A DNA stretch of 64,000 nucleotides from Sediminicola luteus. Lineage in GTDB: Bacteria > Bacteroidota > Bacteroidia > Flavobacteriales > Flavobacteriaceae. Within the stretch, counting starts at the first letter, position 1. Each line of letters begins with the position of its first letter. Under the pieces are notes generated by a model. It saw nothing but the letters and a program-made list of their open reading frames with translations, was not told the origin of the DNA and did not search any database. Location of the stretch: positions 248,001-312,000 of the forward strand of contig NZ_KZ300476.1 in the NCBI RefSeq assembly GCF_002514735.1, read 5' to 3'. A program made the position numbers and the translations under genes. Below, piece by piece: positions 26,888 to 37,290 of the stretch.

Positions 26888-27700
26888 TTAAGAAATAATT
26901 TCGATTTTTTTATTGGATACCTGCTTAATCGGGTACACTTGCTTGGTCTCCCCTATTTTAATGACCATACAAATATTATCTATGGCCAATATGGTGCCTT
27001 CCTCACCATCGATACGGATACGTTGCCCCACTTCAAAATTCTTTCTGGAATAAAACCCTAACATCAATCTGTAGATTATATCGCGGGAGCCTAGGCCCAA
27101 AGCAATCGTAAAGGCAGCCAAGAAAGCCCCAAGTATCAAGAAAAGGTTGTTGGTGATGATCTCGGTATCGATTCCCGCCTGATCCAAGGCCATTACGAAT
27201 ACCATGACAATCAAAATGTAAAAGACTATGGTGCTGATACTTTTTGAACCATTCAAATCAAAGCCCTTTAGCATTGAGGTTATGGACTTGCGCACCAATG
27301 CCGCACCATAGGCCCCAATAAAGAAAATGGCCACTGCACTAAAAATACGCGGTAAGAAATTTATCAATTGCCCTACTTGGTTCGATACCACCGTTAGGCC
27401 TAGCATATCGGCACCAACGATAATGAACACCAAAATCAAAAACCACTTTACAAAGGTCAATACGATTTTTGAAGGTACGATCTTAACACTGCCACCGAAC
27501 ATGGGATTATTTTCATTGAACTTTTCGGCCAGTTTATCTACCTTGGTATAGGCCAAGCCTTTTTTTACGGCATATAAGAAACCCTTCAATACCAACCATC
27601 CTACGATCAGAAAAAGTATCCCGCCCAGGATCTTAGGTAAAACCCCGACAAACTGCTGCCAAAGGCTTTCCAATAATTCTATATTTAATTCTGTGTCCAT
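26888..27700 (-). CDS. MscS-type small mechanosensitive channel family protein
   Basis: This 270-residue inner-membrane protein has about five hydrophobic helices with the conserved TM-helix repeat seen in small MscS-like channels (GGILFLIVGWLVLKG; ARIFSAVAIFF-type helices; ALGLGSRDIIYRLMLGF before the beta domain). It ends in a short beta-domain (VGQRIRIDGEEGTILAIDN). Such channels open when membrane tension rises during osmotic downshock. It is the third gene of an operon behind an ECF sigma factor and a 59-residue protein, so it is probably stress-regulated. Confidence 0.85.
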   Translation of the reverse strand: MDTELNIELLESLWQQFVGVLPKILGGILFLIVGWLVLKGFLYAVKKGLAYTKVDKLAEKFNENNPMFGGSVKIVPSKIVLTFVKWFLILVFIIVGADMLGLTVVSNQVGQLINFLPRIFSAVAIFFIGAYGAALVRKSITSMLKGFDLNGSKSISTIVFYILIVMVFVMALDQAGIDTEIITNNLFLILGAFLAAFTIALGLGSRDIIYRLMLGFYSRKNFEVGQRIRIDGEEGTILAIDNICMVIKIGETKQVYPIKQVSNKKIEIIS

Positions 27701-27718
27701 GATGTGTAAGTTATGTTT

Positions 27719-27898
27719 TTATTGCTTGCTTCGTCTTAACATTTTTAAGAGACTTTCTACTGAACTGGCATATTTTACCATTAAAAGGTCGGCCAAATCT
27801 AAGGTAAGTTTCACCAAGGCCACATCTTTCATGACCTTTTCCTTCAATACCTCAGGAAGCTTTTCGTTCTGTATTACCTGTTCAAAAGGATTTTCCAT
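27719..27898 (-). CDS. Small 59-residue helical protein downstream of the sigma factor
   Basis: ATG 27898 lies 2 nt after the sigma factor stop, and the TAA (27721-27719) is 18 nt before the channel start. The sequence begins MENPFEQVIQNEKLPEVLKE and ends KMLRRSKQ. It is rich in Leu, Lys and Glu, looks all-helical, and has no signal or membrane helix. The tight spacing on both sides and the regular amphipathic pattern make it a likely real gene. A role as partner or inhibitor of the sigma factor is possible from position but not shown by sequence. Confidence 0.7.
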   Translation of the reverse strand: MENPFEQVIQNEKLPEVLKEKVMKDVALVKLTLDLADLLMVKYASSVESLLKMLRRSKQ

Positions 27899-27900
27899 AC

Positions 27901-28476
27901 CTACAACCTTTTATAAATTTCCAAAAGCTTTGATTTGGCCCTGTTCAATCTCATTTTTACGGCACTCTCGCCTATTTCCAATACCGACATAATCTCTTTG
28001 ATACTCATGCCGTCTTGATATTTCATGAACAGCAACATCTTTTCGGCCACATCGATACGATCGAGGGCCTTGGCCAATTTATCGGCCTTCATTTTATAGA
28101 TTTCGCTGTCGTCGACCTCTTCGTCGTGCCTGTTCGAATAATTTTGGATATCATCGGTAAGCACTTCTTTTTCCTTACGTTTCTTTAACTGGCGCTGTAC
28201 ATAGTTCACACAAAAATTATAGGTAAACGAGTACAGCCAAGTAGAAAACTTGGATCTTCCTTTAAAGGTCCGCAACTTCACGAAAAGCTGCACAAAAATA
28301 TCGTGGGTCAAGTCTTGGGCCTCTTCTGTATTCTTCACAAAACCCAAACATTTGTTATATACCTTGTTCGAGTAGCGATCGTACAAAATGGCAAATAGAA
28401 AGGTGTCGTTACTCTCAACGATTTTTGAGACTAACGCTTCATCACTACTGCTTCTATCTATTCCGCCTTCGGCCAA
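27901..28476 (-). CDS. ECF-type sigma-70 factor
   Basis: This 191-residue protein has sigma region 2 (about 25-90: FAILYDRYSNKVYNKCLGFV, AQDLTHDIFVQLF, FSTWLYSFTYNFC) and region 4 (about 135-188: LLFMKYQDGMSIKEIMSVL, ESAVKMRLNRAKSKL), joined by an acidic linker. It redirects RNA polymerase to a stress or envelope regulon. The start must be the TTG at 28476 or later, because the codon just upstream is an in-frame TAG. There is no recognisable FecR-type or zinc-finger anti-sigma factor next to it; the only candidate partner is the 59-residue protein. Confidence 0.92.
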   Translation of the reverse strand: MAEGGIDRSSSDEALVSKIVESNDTFLFAILYDRYSNKVYNKCLGFVKNTEEAQDLTHDIFVQLFVKLRTFKGRSKFSTWLYSFTYNFCVNYVQRQLKKRKEKEVLTDDIQNYSNRHDEEVDDSEIYKMKADKLAKALDRIDVAEKMLLFMKYQDGMSIKEIMSVLEIGESAVKMRLNRAKSKLLEIYKRL

Positions 28477-28634
28477 CTATGGATACTATTGAGGCTATTT
28501 GATACCATTAGGACACTACACTTTTCGATAGGTCACAAAAAAATTACCAATAGGCCCGATTCAGTATAAAAACGAAGCAAACTTTAAAATAGTACGAAAT
28601 TTCTTATTTAATTTCTCAAGGAAGGACACCACCC

Positions 28635-31600
28635 CTATCGGTACAGGGTGAAGTGTCCTATATAATGCTGTTTTTCACGGTCGTTGGCGTTTACTTCGTA
28701 CCAGTAATCGCCTGTCGGAAGCTCTTTTCCTTCATAAGTACCATCCCATTTCTTCACCTGATCTAAATGGGCCACTACCCTACCATATCGATCATAAATG
28801 ATCACTTCGATAGACGGGAACATTTCCCGATTGGTAACATACCATAGATCGTTAAGGCCATCGCCGTCGGGGGTAAAGAATTTCGGAATCTCCATTTTAC
28901 CATCGAAATCAAAGGGAAACATTACTTGTGTCTGGCAGCCCATGGCATCAATCACACTGATCAATACATCGGCATCGTAATTCAAATTGAATACATTGTT
29001 ATCTCCCTGATACTCGCCATTGAAATAAAACTGATACTCGCCATAACCCCCAGAGGCCGTGGCCGTCATTTCGTTCGGGCCAGTTTTTTCTACCTCCAAC
29101 ACCAATGGCTCATATGCCTCCATAGTAAAGCTCACCGAATTGTTACAACCATTGGGGTGGTAAATATATACGGTATGCTCACCTGCGGCCAAATCGCCAA
29201 AAGTACTTTGTTCCGTAGCTACGGCTACATCGTCTACATCCAAAGAGAACAGTAGTCCCCCGACCGAATTGTCGCTCATTTCGATTACCGTGGTACTATA
29301 AGGGAATATGCCTTCACAGCCATAATCAATTTGGGCTTCGGCGGCCAAGTTTACCCCAATATCTATTGGGATAGACACATTGGCTTCACAACCTTGGGCA
29401 TCCCTGACGAACAACACATAGGTTTCACCGCCTTGTAGCATATCAAAGGCCAAGGTATCGTTTCTTTCATAGGTTTCGGTACCATCGGAATCGGGACCAA
29501 TAAACATGGTTTCGTAATACGTTGCCCCAGTAACCGGGTCTTCGAAAGGTGTACCCCCTTGTACAATTACTTGGGCCGAACCATTGGATTCGCCCAAACA
29601 AATCTCAGGAGTGGTGTTTACATCGCTAATTACCAATTCATCTGGTTCCTCTATGGTAACGAAGGTCTTTTCGGAACAGCCTTGTTCGTCTTGGATCAAT
29701 ATCTCGTAGGTTCCGCCTTCCAATTCTTCAAAGACATAGGTGCCCGGGGTATCGGGATCACTGAAAAAATCATTGAAATTCGGTGATATCGCAAACTGGA
29801 TCAATCCCTCCCCACCATCAGTCACCTCTATGGTAATGGTACCGTTGGCTTCGCCATCACAACCTACCGGGGTCGGGGTAGCATTGAAAACGATAGGCTC
29901 GGGTCTAACGATTTCCCAAGGTCCGTCTACATCGAAACAGGTAGAACCACTGGTAACCGCCACATAATAATCATCAGCTTGATCCAATCCTTCAAAAGTC
30001 CCGAAATCTTGAGGGCCCATAATCAAGGTTGCTGTAGCATTAGGGCTGAAAGGATCACCTGGATCTCCCCTATATAAGAAGTATTGATTACTACCTATAC
30101 CACCGGAAGCGAAAGATTCAATACGGCCATCAATTTCCGAGGCACAAGAAATATCATCGGGTGAATTTACCAATAAATCCAAATTCTGGGCATCGATCAA
30201 GGTTAAACCATTGGAAGTAACCACATCACAGGTATTGGCCGCATTCACTTTACGTATATCGAACTGATAGAAATTTGGTCCGCCATCGATTAGTACGGAA
30301 CTGTTACCTACTCCCATAGAGGTAAAAGTCGCTGCGGGGGTTGGATGCACCATACGGTATTCGTACTCAAAGCCGGCTTCCGGATTCTCTACACTCAAGC
30401 GCATTTGTCCGAGTCCGCCACAACCGGGTGCCTGAACCTGAACCAAATTCGGGATAACGGCCGGTGGTGGATCTACATAATAGGGCGGACTAACCCCGAT
30501 ACAGCCGTAACTAGACGACACTTCAATGGCATACCAACCCGCCGAGATATACCCCGTATTGGCCGCACCTTCGAAAGTAGGCCCATCTTGAAGTCCGCTA
30601 CGCGACAACTCGTCGGTGACATCGTTACTGCCCAAATAGATCAATTGATATTTATACCCGGCACCGGTTACACCGCCCGAAGCCCCGGGGGTTGCCGTAA
30701 CCGCATCGCCCGTAGCGGGATCATAGGCTTCTAAAATAGCGTTATTACCCCCTGGACAAACCAAAGCTTGAGGTTCGCGTATACCTACAGCTATGGGCGG
30801 TACGGCATCTAGTGTAATATTAAAATTGATGGTACAGCCTTCGACATCCCTATATTCTACGATATAGTCCCCACTGGATAGATTTTCGAATCTCTCGCTA
30901 TTGCCCCAAGGTCTTACTTCAGTTCCAGAGCCATCCAACAGTCTATACTCATACGGAATCAAATCCCAACCACCAGTAAGGCTAGCGGCTATGACTCCGG
31001 TGTTATTATTACAACTTACGTTACCAATAGCTACTGCATCGGGTACCAAGGCCCCGTTAGGTGCACGTACCGTAGTTACATTACTAGTGGCCGGACATTG
31101 AGGGTCGACTACCGTGGTGATATCCACAATAAAATTCCCGCCAGTTAAGCCGGTGATACGGGCTGGGTCCCCACTTACATCAGGGAAATTGGCCGTATCG
31201 AAGCTACCGGAAGTCACTCTTGGCAACACTCGGTTCCCCAGATTGTCCATTTGAAAGACTTCATAATTATAAACCCCCACATAGTCGGTAACCTCAATAA
31301 ACAGGGCTCCGTCGTTACCCGGCACCGCACAACGCACCGGATTGGCCTCTGTTATGACCACAGTAGGCGAAATGGGATCTATCACCGTATGTAGCGGTAA
31401 CGGATAAATACAGCCACCCGTAAGATCTTCTACCTCTAACAGATAACCTCCGGCCACCGGAAGCTCTACCGTTACAAAAGTACTGCCTCCACTATTCACC
31501 GGTGTAACGGCAGCTGGTCCACTGGCGGCACTCACCCTAAAATTGGTCGTACCCACCACATCGACCCGAACCCTTTCCGGGGCGGCACAGGTTAAGGCAC

Positions 31601-34600
31601 TAAGCAAACTTAAACTGGGTACAACATCGGTAGGTGGATTAAGTGGTGGTAGACTGAAGGTGGTCTGACACCCATTACCATCTATGGCATAAACCGTTAT
31701 ATTTTGGGTAGCCCCATTATCGACGATCTCAAAAGTATTCGCGGTCTGGTAATTCTCAAAACCGGTAATACTATATTGATAGCCACCCACCGCAGTACCC
31801 GGATTTCCAGGATCTACCGTCACTGTTACTATCGTAGAACTATATCTATTGGCACCCGGCTCACAGGCAAAATCGGGTGCAGCAGCACTAATCGCAAATG
31901 CTGGTGGATCTATGATTTCGATCAATCCATAAACCACTGTACAGTTACGTGCCGTAACCACTTCTATATCGTACCTTCCCGGACCTAAATTCGGGAATGA
32001 CCCTCCGGCATTATTACTGATCAAGGCCCTTGAATCGAAATTCAATAAGCGATAATCGACCGGGGCATCTACATCTGTACCCGCCTGTAATAACACATCT
32101 ATGCTACCATCATTGGCCCCATTACAGCTTATTTGTTGGATATTGACCGTATCTATAACCGGTGGCACAGCGGCATCTAAGGTAATACCGTCTACCAAAA
32201 AGGTACAGTTTCCGGTAATATCAACCACGATATTATCAGTCACCAACACCTCATAATCCCCTGGGGCATAACCCGTAAAGACTCCGGTATTGTTACTGGC
32301 GATCACCATACTGGTAGCACCGTCGCGTAGGTCGAAGGTAAAATCACCACTACCTCCAGTGGTCGAAATTTGTATCTCACCATCGTTTACATTACAGCTT
32401 GGCTGGGTAGTAAACCCGCCCGAAGCGGATAGAAACTCATAAACCTCAGCTGTTCCGGTACTGGTACAGCCATTGGCGTCTTCCAGATGAACCGGGTAAC
32501 TTCCGGGGCTATTGACCGTAAAATGGGCTTCATATGCCGTACCACCCCCATTAAGTACCCCAAACTGGGTTACCCCTCCCAAGGTAAACCTCGGCGTATT
32601 GATGGATGCAGGCGTACTAACCGTTATCTGAAAAATTGCTGCGGTTATATCACATTGGTTATCCACTAAAATAGAAGGTGCCGGTAATGGTGGATCTTGA
32701 CTGATAATGGTAGCAATAGCAAAAGAAGTACAGCCTGCGGCATCGCGTACAAAAACACTATAGGTTCCGGCCGGGGCAACAAAAGTGGTTTGGTTCCCAA
32801 AATCGTCGGATGGATCGGCCGGGGTACTGGTTCCCGTATAATCGGGGGTAAATCCGGCAGAGCCAAAAGCAAAAGTATAAGGCCCACCACTGCCCCCGCT
32901 GCCTTGTACGGTTATTTGTCCGTCGGCATTACAATTCGCGGGTTGTTCGGCTATGATATCTATGGCCGGTAGGTTTTCGTCTATGACCACTCCCGTAGCA
33001 TCGGTACAACTATCGGTAAGATTGTTTACCAAAATCTGATAATCGCCCGAAAGTGCCCCGTAGGTATTCACATAAGGATCAGCACCCGGGGTTACCGTTT
33101 CCACTAGGGTTACCGTGCCGGTATCGTTATCGATAATACTGATTTCCAGGTTATCTACACCAGCATTGAATCCAGTTACCGTATACACGATTTCGCCAAA
33201 GCGGTTGGCGTCACAGGCACCAGGGGTAGAAACCGCGGTAACATCCAATGGCGAAGGCCCATTAATCGGCGGAATCTCATCTAAATACACACAGCCCGTT
33301 GCCGTATCGGTTACCTCAACCGTATAGGCTACCCCAAATTGAAGATTGTTAAACGTATGGCGTACCGGTGTTAGGTTCGGACTCACAGGTGGGTTCGGGT
33401 CATTCGCCAATCGGATCAAGAAAGGCCCAACACCACCTACTATTTCAACCGTATTGCTAAATCCGGCCGGACCACAAACCGGAGCCGGCACCGGATCGGG
33501 AACCACATCTACCGTGGTTTGGGTTATGGTAACGGTATCTTCGTCCCTACAACCATTAACATCGAGGGTGGTAACCGTATAATCACCAGGAGCAAGTCCG
33601 GTAAAATTCACCGGAAAAGTCGAGGTTGGTCCAGAACGGGCCACTTCTACCCCACTAGCGTCACGAACGATAAAGGTAAAATCGGCGGTCCCATCGGTGA
33701 CTCCCGTAACATCTATCCCTCCTTCTACCGTACCAGAGGCACAGGTTGCGGCCACAGGGGCCACTGTGGCATCTGGTGGGGTACCGTCCAAGGGCACCGT
33801 AATATTCTGGGGAACGGTCAAACATCCCCTAGCATCACGTACTGTATACGAATAGGTGGTCCCTTCGGTTAAACCCGAATATACGGTCTGGCTACTAAAG
33901 GCGCCACCGTTAAAACTTATTTCATAAGGAGGTAAGCCGCTGGTTGCATCGGGCGTAATGGTTACCGTACCATTATTCAAATCACTACAGCTACCAGAAA
34001 GAGCGGTGGCGGTAGCCGGATTTATATTGGCCGGAGGATCAAGTACCAGAGGATTGGATACCGCAGTACAACCTTGATTATCGGTAATCCGGAATACATA
34101 GGTACCATCTACATTGGTATCATATAAGAAAGAATTCGTGGTCATGGCAACGGGCGCACCAAAAGTGGCACCATTATCGGAACTTACCTCATAGGTTTTG
34201 GAAGCCCCGGTTAAATACCCACCGGAAGCGCTCACACGAATACTACCATCGGCCCCACCACATGGAATTTCGGCATCTACTCGGGTAACCACCCTTAATT
34301 GGGGGTTCACGGTAACATTAACAACATCGGTACAATTGTTTCCATCGACCACTTCAATATTGTAGTTGCCTGGGGCCAAGCCCGTAAAAACAGGACTGGC
34401 CTGAAGGGTTCCACCATTAACACGGTATTGGAAACTAGCGGCTGGAGCGGAACCTGCGGTTGCCGTTACACCAATAGTAGCCCCAGTACCGGGCACATAG
34501 CAAAAATCGGATGCCGCGGCATCTAAACCGATACTTGGGGCATTTAATGGGGTCAGACTAAAATTAAAGGTCGCACTACAGCCCTCAATATCATCTACCT

Positions 34601-37166
34601 GTAGCGTATAAGCCCCAGCTTGGGACAAATTACCAAAGGTACGGCCCGATTTTGGCCCTACCGTGCTACCATCGGGTCGAGTTAGGGTATACCGGTAGCC
34701 ACCCCAACCACCGGAGGCATTGGCCACTACCCTACCCAAATTGCCATTGGCACAGCTCATATCCCTCACATTACCGTTCAAGGCTATGGGGGCTGCCGGT
34801 TCTTCAATGGTTATTGAAGCGGTATCGGTACAACCGGAATCGGTATCGGTAACCGTTATTGTATAGGTACCAGCACCGGAAGCCGGCAGAACGACTTCGG
34901 CATTGTTCTGTGGACCACCCGTTATTCCACCCGGATTGATTTCATAGGAATAGGTGTTCGCAAAGCCATCGATAATAAAGGCTCCCCCACCATCGGTGGC
35001 GCCCGTACATACACGGGTATCGGCACCGGAACGCACCCTAGCGCGTATAGAGCTGATAACGGCCGGGGTAAAGAATCCGGTCAATTGACAGCCATTGGCA
35101 TCGGTAACCCTAAATTCGTAGGACGTATTGGTACTAAGTCCAACAAAGGTATCACTAGCACCATTATTGATGCTTACCGGACTAATCACCTCGTATTGGG
35201 TTATGGCCGCATTGGCCGTAACGGTGAGCTGTACATCGGATGTACCGGCGGCACAACTGATATTGGCCTGGGCAAAACTTATGGCCGTTGGCGGATCTAC
35301 ATCATCTATGGTTATAGGTGTTATCGGCAAAGAACAACCTCCCGAATCTCGAATAACCGGATTATAGGTACCTGCCGAAAGATTGGAATAGACTTGTTGG
35401 CTACTAAAATTCACCCCATCGATACTGAATTCATAACCACTGCCCGAACCTCCGGAAAATGGCCCAACGAATTCAATCTCACCGCCATCTACACCACCAG
35501 TGCCGTTACATACACGGTCTTGGTTTTTAACAGCATTACCGGTTATGGCGCCCACATTGGTCACCGTTACCGTTGTGGGTATGGTATAAATACAATCGAA
35601 AGCCCCTTGCTGATAACGTACCTGAATACTATTATAGGTGCCATCGGACACGGAAAGTACGGGACTATTGCTCCAAGCATCGGCCGGAGTAGCCCTAAAA
35701 GAAAGGTTATACCCTTTGGCATCAACTATGGCTATATTTAAAGTAGCCCCGCTGGAACAACTTCCGTTGGTACCATTAACGGTTACATCGGGTGGGGTTA
35801 GCTCCTGAACTACCGCCCTAGTCGTAATGGTACAACCATTGGCATCGGTAATCGTAAAATCGTAGGTACCGGCAGTAGTGACGTTATACAAATTTTGGGT
35901 GGTATACGACCCACCTGAATTACCTCCATCACTTACGGTGTAGGTATAGGGGGCGGCACCCCCCGAGGTACGAACGATAATATCTACATCGTTGGCCCCA
36001 CAAGTTGGGTCGGCACTTAAACTGTTGTTTACTTCGGTTGAGGCGGAGAGGGCTGTAATGCCATCGCCAATAACAATGGGATTACCTCCCGTATCTACCG
36101 ACTGGGTAGGGGCTGGAATTCCATTGGCCGGATCACCCGTACATTGCTGGGTCTCTACCCGAACACTATAGGTACCAAAACCAACTGCGGCAAAGGTGTA
36201 GGGGTTATTCGGTATAAAAGTGGTAAACTCCTGAGGCACGCCGGAGGCATCTAATAAGGTATACTTATATGGCCCGGGAACGTTATTCACATTAACCGTA
36301 ATACTTCCGGTTTCGCCATAACAGGCCGCGTCGGTAAAGGTTACATCGATATCGATATCCAACTGTTCGATCACAATGGGATCATACGGGTACTCACAGG
36401 TATTCGGGGTATTCTGTAATCTAGCTTTTACCACATAGGTCCCCGGTGCCAGACCATCGAAAATAGCCGAACTCTGCCAGGCCCCGAAGCCGCTACCACT
36501 GTCAATGGCATACTCATAGGCACTCGAAAGGTTGGTAATCTGTATACGCCCATCTACCCCACAAATAAAATCCCTTTTAACAAAGGTCTGGGTAATGGTA
36601 CTTTTCTTAACCTTGATATAATAATAAGCACCACCATTTACACGTACCCTAAACTCTGCTCCATTCGAGGCGGATACCGAACTGGCGTCTATATTAAAGT
36701 TGGCCGCGGTACTTACTGTAGACCAACACGAATTGTTACCATCGGCACAGTCGGCATTGATATCGGCATTACAACTACCACTAGGGTTATAGACCTGCCA
36801 TTCGTAGCTACTGTAAGAGCCACTTAGGCTAATGGGACGGTCATCGGAATTACCACAAAGGTTAAAACGCGCAATAGTACTACCATCATTGGAACAGGCC
36901 ACTACCTCGTCGGCGTTAGTAACAATGGTAGAAAACATAGGCGCAGCCTCAGCTAAAGACAATTCAGCTTTTTGGGACAACAGCGATGTTTCCGATTGGA
37001 TTTTGGACTGGGGGAGGCGTTCTTTGCTTTCCGTAATTCTATATATGGTACGTTCTACCCATGTGGATAGATCCATATTGGTATTTGCCAGAGACGTAGT
37101 GCCGATTACGAACAATAGCATAAGAACTACGGCGTACGCGAAACGCTGTAACTTCTTTGGGAGCAT
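28635..37166 (-). CDS. Giant SprB-repeat adhesin with gliding-motility/T9SS C-terminal domain
   Basis: This 2843-residue secreted protein has a signal peptide (AYAVVLMLLFVIGTTSLA). From about residue 200 to 2700 it is a chain of Ig-like SprB-type repeats, recognised by recurring units such as ASGGxxxYxY, F-x-x-L-x-x-GxY and V-x-D-x-x-GC. The last 85 residues are the gliding-motility-associated C-terminal domain: FFTPDGDGLNDLW, YDRYGRVV, WDGTYEGKELPTGDYWY. This is the type B sorting signal for the type IX secretion system. SprB of Flavobacterium johnsoniae is the mobile adhesin of gliding. This relative may serve attachment to surfaces or algae. It is divergent from the PQQ-type dehydrogenase gene. 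Confidence 0.93.
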   Translation of the reverse strand: MLPKKLQRFAYAVVLMLLFVIGTTSLANTNMDLSTWVERTIYRITESKERLPQSKIQSETSLLSQKAELSLAEAAPMFSTIVTNADEVVACSNDGSTIARFNLCGNSDDRPISLSGSYSSYEWQVYNPSGSCNADINADCADGNNSCWSTVSTAANFNIDASSVSASNGAEFRVRVNGGAYYYIKVKKSTITQTFVKRDFICGVDGRIQITNLSSAYEYAIDSGSGFGAWQSSAIFDGLAPGTYVVKARLQNTPNTCEYPYDPIVIEQLDIDIDVTFTDAACYGETGSITVNVNNVPGPYKYTLLDASGVPQEFTTFIPNNPYTFAAVGFGTYSVRVETQQCTGDPANGIPAPTQSVDTGGNPIVIGDGITALSASTEVNNSLSADPTCGANDVDIIVRTSGGAAPYTYTVSDGGNSGGSYTTQNLYNVTTAGTYDFTITDANGCTITTRAVVQELTPPDVTVNGTNGSCSSGATLNIAIVDAKGYNLSFRATPADAWSNSPVLSVSDGTYNSIQVRYQQGAFDCIYTIPTTVTVTNVGAITGNAVKNQDRVCNGTGGVDGGEIEFVGPFSGGSGSGYEFSIDGVNFSSQQVYSNLSAGTYNPVIRDSGGCSLPITPITIDDVDPPTAISFAQANISCAAGTSDVQLTVTANAAITQYEVISPVSINNGASDTFVGLSTNTSYEFRVTDANGCQLTGFFTPAVISSIRARVRSGADTRVCTGATDGGGAFIIDGFANTYSYEINPGGITGGPQNNAEVVLPASGAGTYTITVTDTDSGCTDTASITIEEPAAPIALNGNVRDMSCANGNLGRVVANASGGWGGYRYTLTRPDGSTVGPKSGRTFGNLSQAGAYTLQVDDIEGCSATFNFSLTPLNAPSIGLDAAASDFCYVPGTGATIGVTATAGSAPAASFQYRVNGGTLQASPVFTGLAPGNYNIEVVDGNNCTDVVNVTVNPQLRVVTRVDAEIPCGGADGSIRVSASGGYLTGASKTYEVSSDNGATFGAPVAMTTNSFLYDTNVDGTYVFRITDNQGCTAVSNPLVLDPPANINPATATALSGSCSDLNNGTVTITPDATSGLPPYEISFNGGAFSSQTVYSGLTEGTTYSYTVRDARGCLTVPQNITVPLDGTPPDATVAPVAATCASGTVEGGIDVTGVTDGTADFTFIVRDASGVEVARSGPTSTFPVNFTGLAPGDYTVTTLDVNGCRDEDTVTITQTTVDVVPDPVPAPVCGPAGFSNTVEIVGGVGPFLIRLANDPNPPVSPNLTPVRHTFNNLQFGVAYTVEVTDTATGCVYLDEIPPINGPSPLDVTAVSTPGACDANRFGEIVYTVTGFNAGVDNLEISIIDNDTGTVTLVETVTPGADPYVNTYGALSGDYQILVNNLTDSCTDATGVVIDENLPAIDIIAEQPANCNADGQITVQGSGGSGGPYTFAFGSAGFTPDYTGTSTPADPSDDFGNQTTFVAPAGTYSVFVRDAAGCTSFAIATIISQDPPLPAPSILVDNQCDITAAIFQITVSTPASINTPRFTLGGVTQFGVLNGGGTAYEAHFTVNSPGSYPVHLEDANGCTSTGTAEVYEFLSASGGFTTQPSCNVNDGEIQISTTGGSGDFTFDLRDGATSMVIASNNTGVFTGYAPGDYEVLVTDNIVVDITGNCTFLVDGITLDAAVPPVIDTVNIQQISCNGANDGSIDVLLQAGTDVDAPVDYRLLNFDSRALISNNAGGSFPNLGPGRYDIEVVTARNCTVVYGLIEIIDPPAFAISAAAPDFACEPGANRYSSTIVTVTVDPGNPGTAVGGYQYSITGFENYQTANTFEIVDNGATQNITVYAIDGNGCQTTFSLPPLNPPTDVVPSLSLLSALTCAAPERVRVDVVGTTNFRVSAASGPAAVTPVNSGGSTFVTVELPVAGGYLLEVEDLTGGCIYPLPLHTVIDPISPTVVITEANPVRCAVPGNDGALFIEVTDYVGVYNYEVFQMDNLGNRVLPRVTSGSFDTANFPDVSGDPARITGLTGGNFIVDITTVVDPQCPATSNVTTVRAPNGALVPDAVAIGNVSCNNNTGVIAASLTGGWDLIPYEYRLLDGSGTEVRPWGNSERFENLSSGDYIVEYRDVEGCTINFNITLDAVPPIAVGIREPQALVCPGGNNAILEAYDPATGDAVTATPGASGGVTGAGYKYQLIYLGSNDVTDELSRSGLQDGPTFEGAANTGYISAGWYAIEVSSSYGCIGVSPPYYVDPPPAVIPNLVQVQAPGCGGLGQMRLSVENPEAGFEYEYRMVHPTPAATFTSMGVGNSSVLIDGGPNFYQFDIRKVNAANTCDVVTSNGLTLIDAQNLDLLVNSPDDISCASEIDGRIESFASGGIGSNQYFLYRGDPGDPFSPNATATLIMGPQDFGTFEGLDQADDYYVAVTSGSTCFDVDGPWEIVRPEPIVFNATPTPVGCDGEANGTITIEVTDGGEGLIQFAISPNFNDFFSDPDTPGTYVFEELEGGTYEILIQDEQGCSEKTFVTIEEPDELVISDVNTTPEICLGESNGSAQVIVQGGTPFEDPVTGATYYETMFIGPDSDGTETYERNDTLAFDMLQGGETYVLFVRDAQGCEANVSIPIDIGVNLAAEAQIDYGCEGIFPYSTTVIEMSDNSVGGLLFSLDVDDVAVATEQSTFGDLAAGEHTVYIYHPNGCNNSVSFTMEAYEPLVLEVEKTGPNEMTATASGGYGEYQFYFNGEYQGDNNVFNLNYDADVLISVIDAMGCQTQVMFPFDFDGKMEIPKFFTPDGDGLNDLWYVTNREMFPSIEVIIYDRYGRVVAHLDQVKKWDGTYEGKELPTGDYWYEVNANDREKQHYIGHFTLYR

Positions 37167-37290
37167 AGGTTAAGTCTGATAAGTAAGCTATTACGGGATT
37201 TGGGAGCCCTTAATCGCTTAGCAATGGTAAAATTTTACATTTAATTCATCTATATTTATGTTCTAAATAGTCTTAATTGAACGCCTTATC

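Noticed and set aside
29740-36000. Several plus-strand frames of 70-220 residues under the adhesin gene
   Set aside because: They are rich in Gly, Ile, Thr and Arg from reading repeat DNA backwards, and have no signals of real genes.
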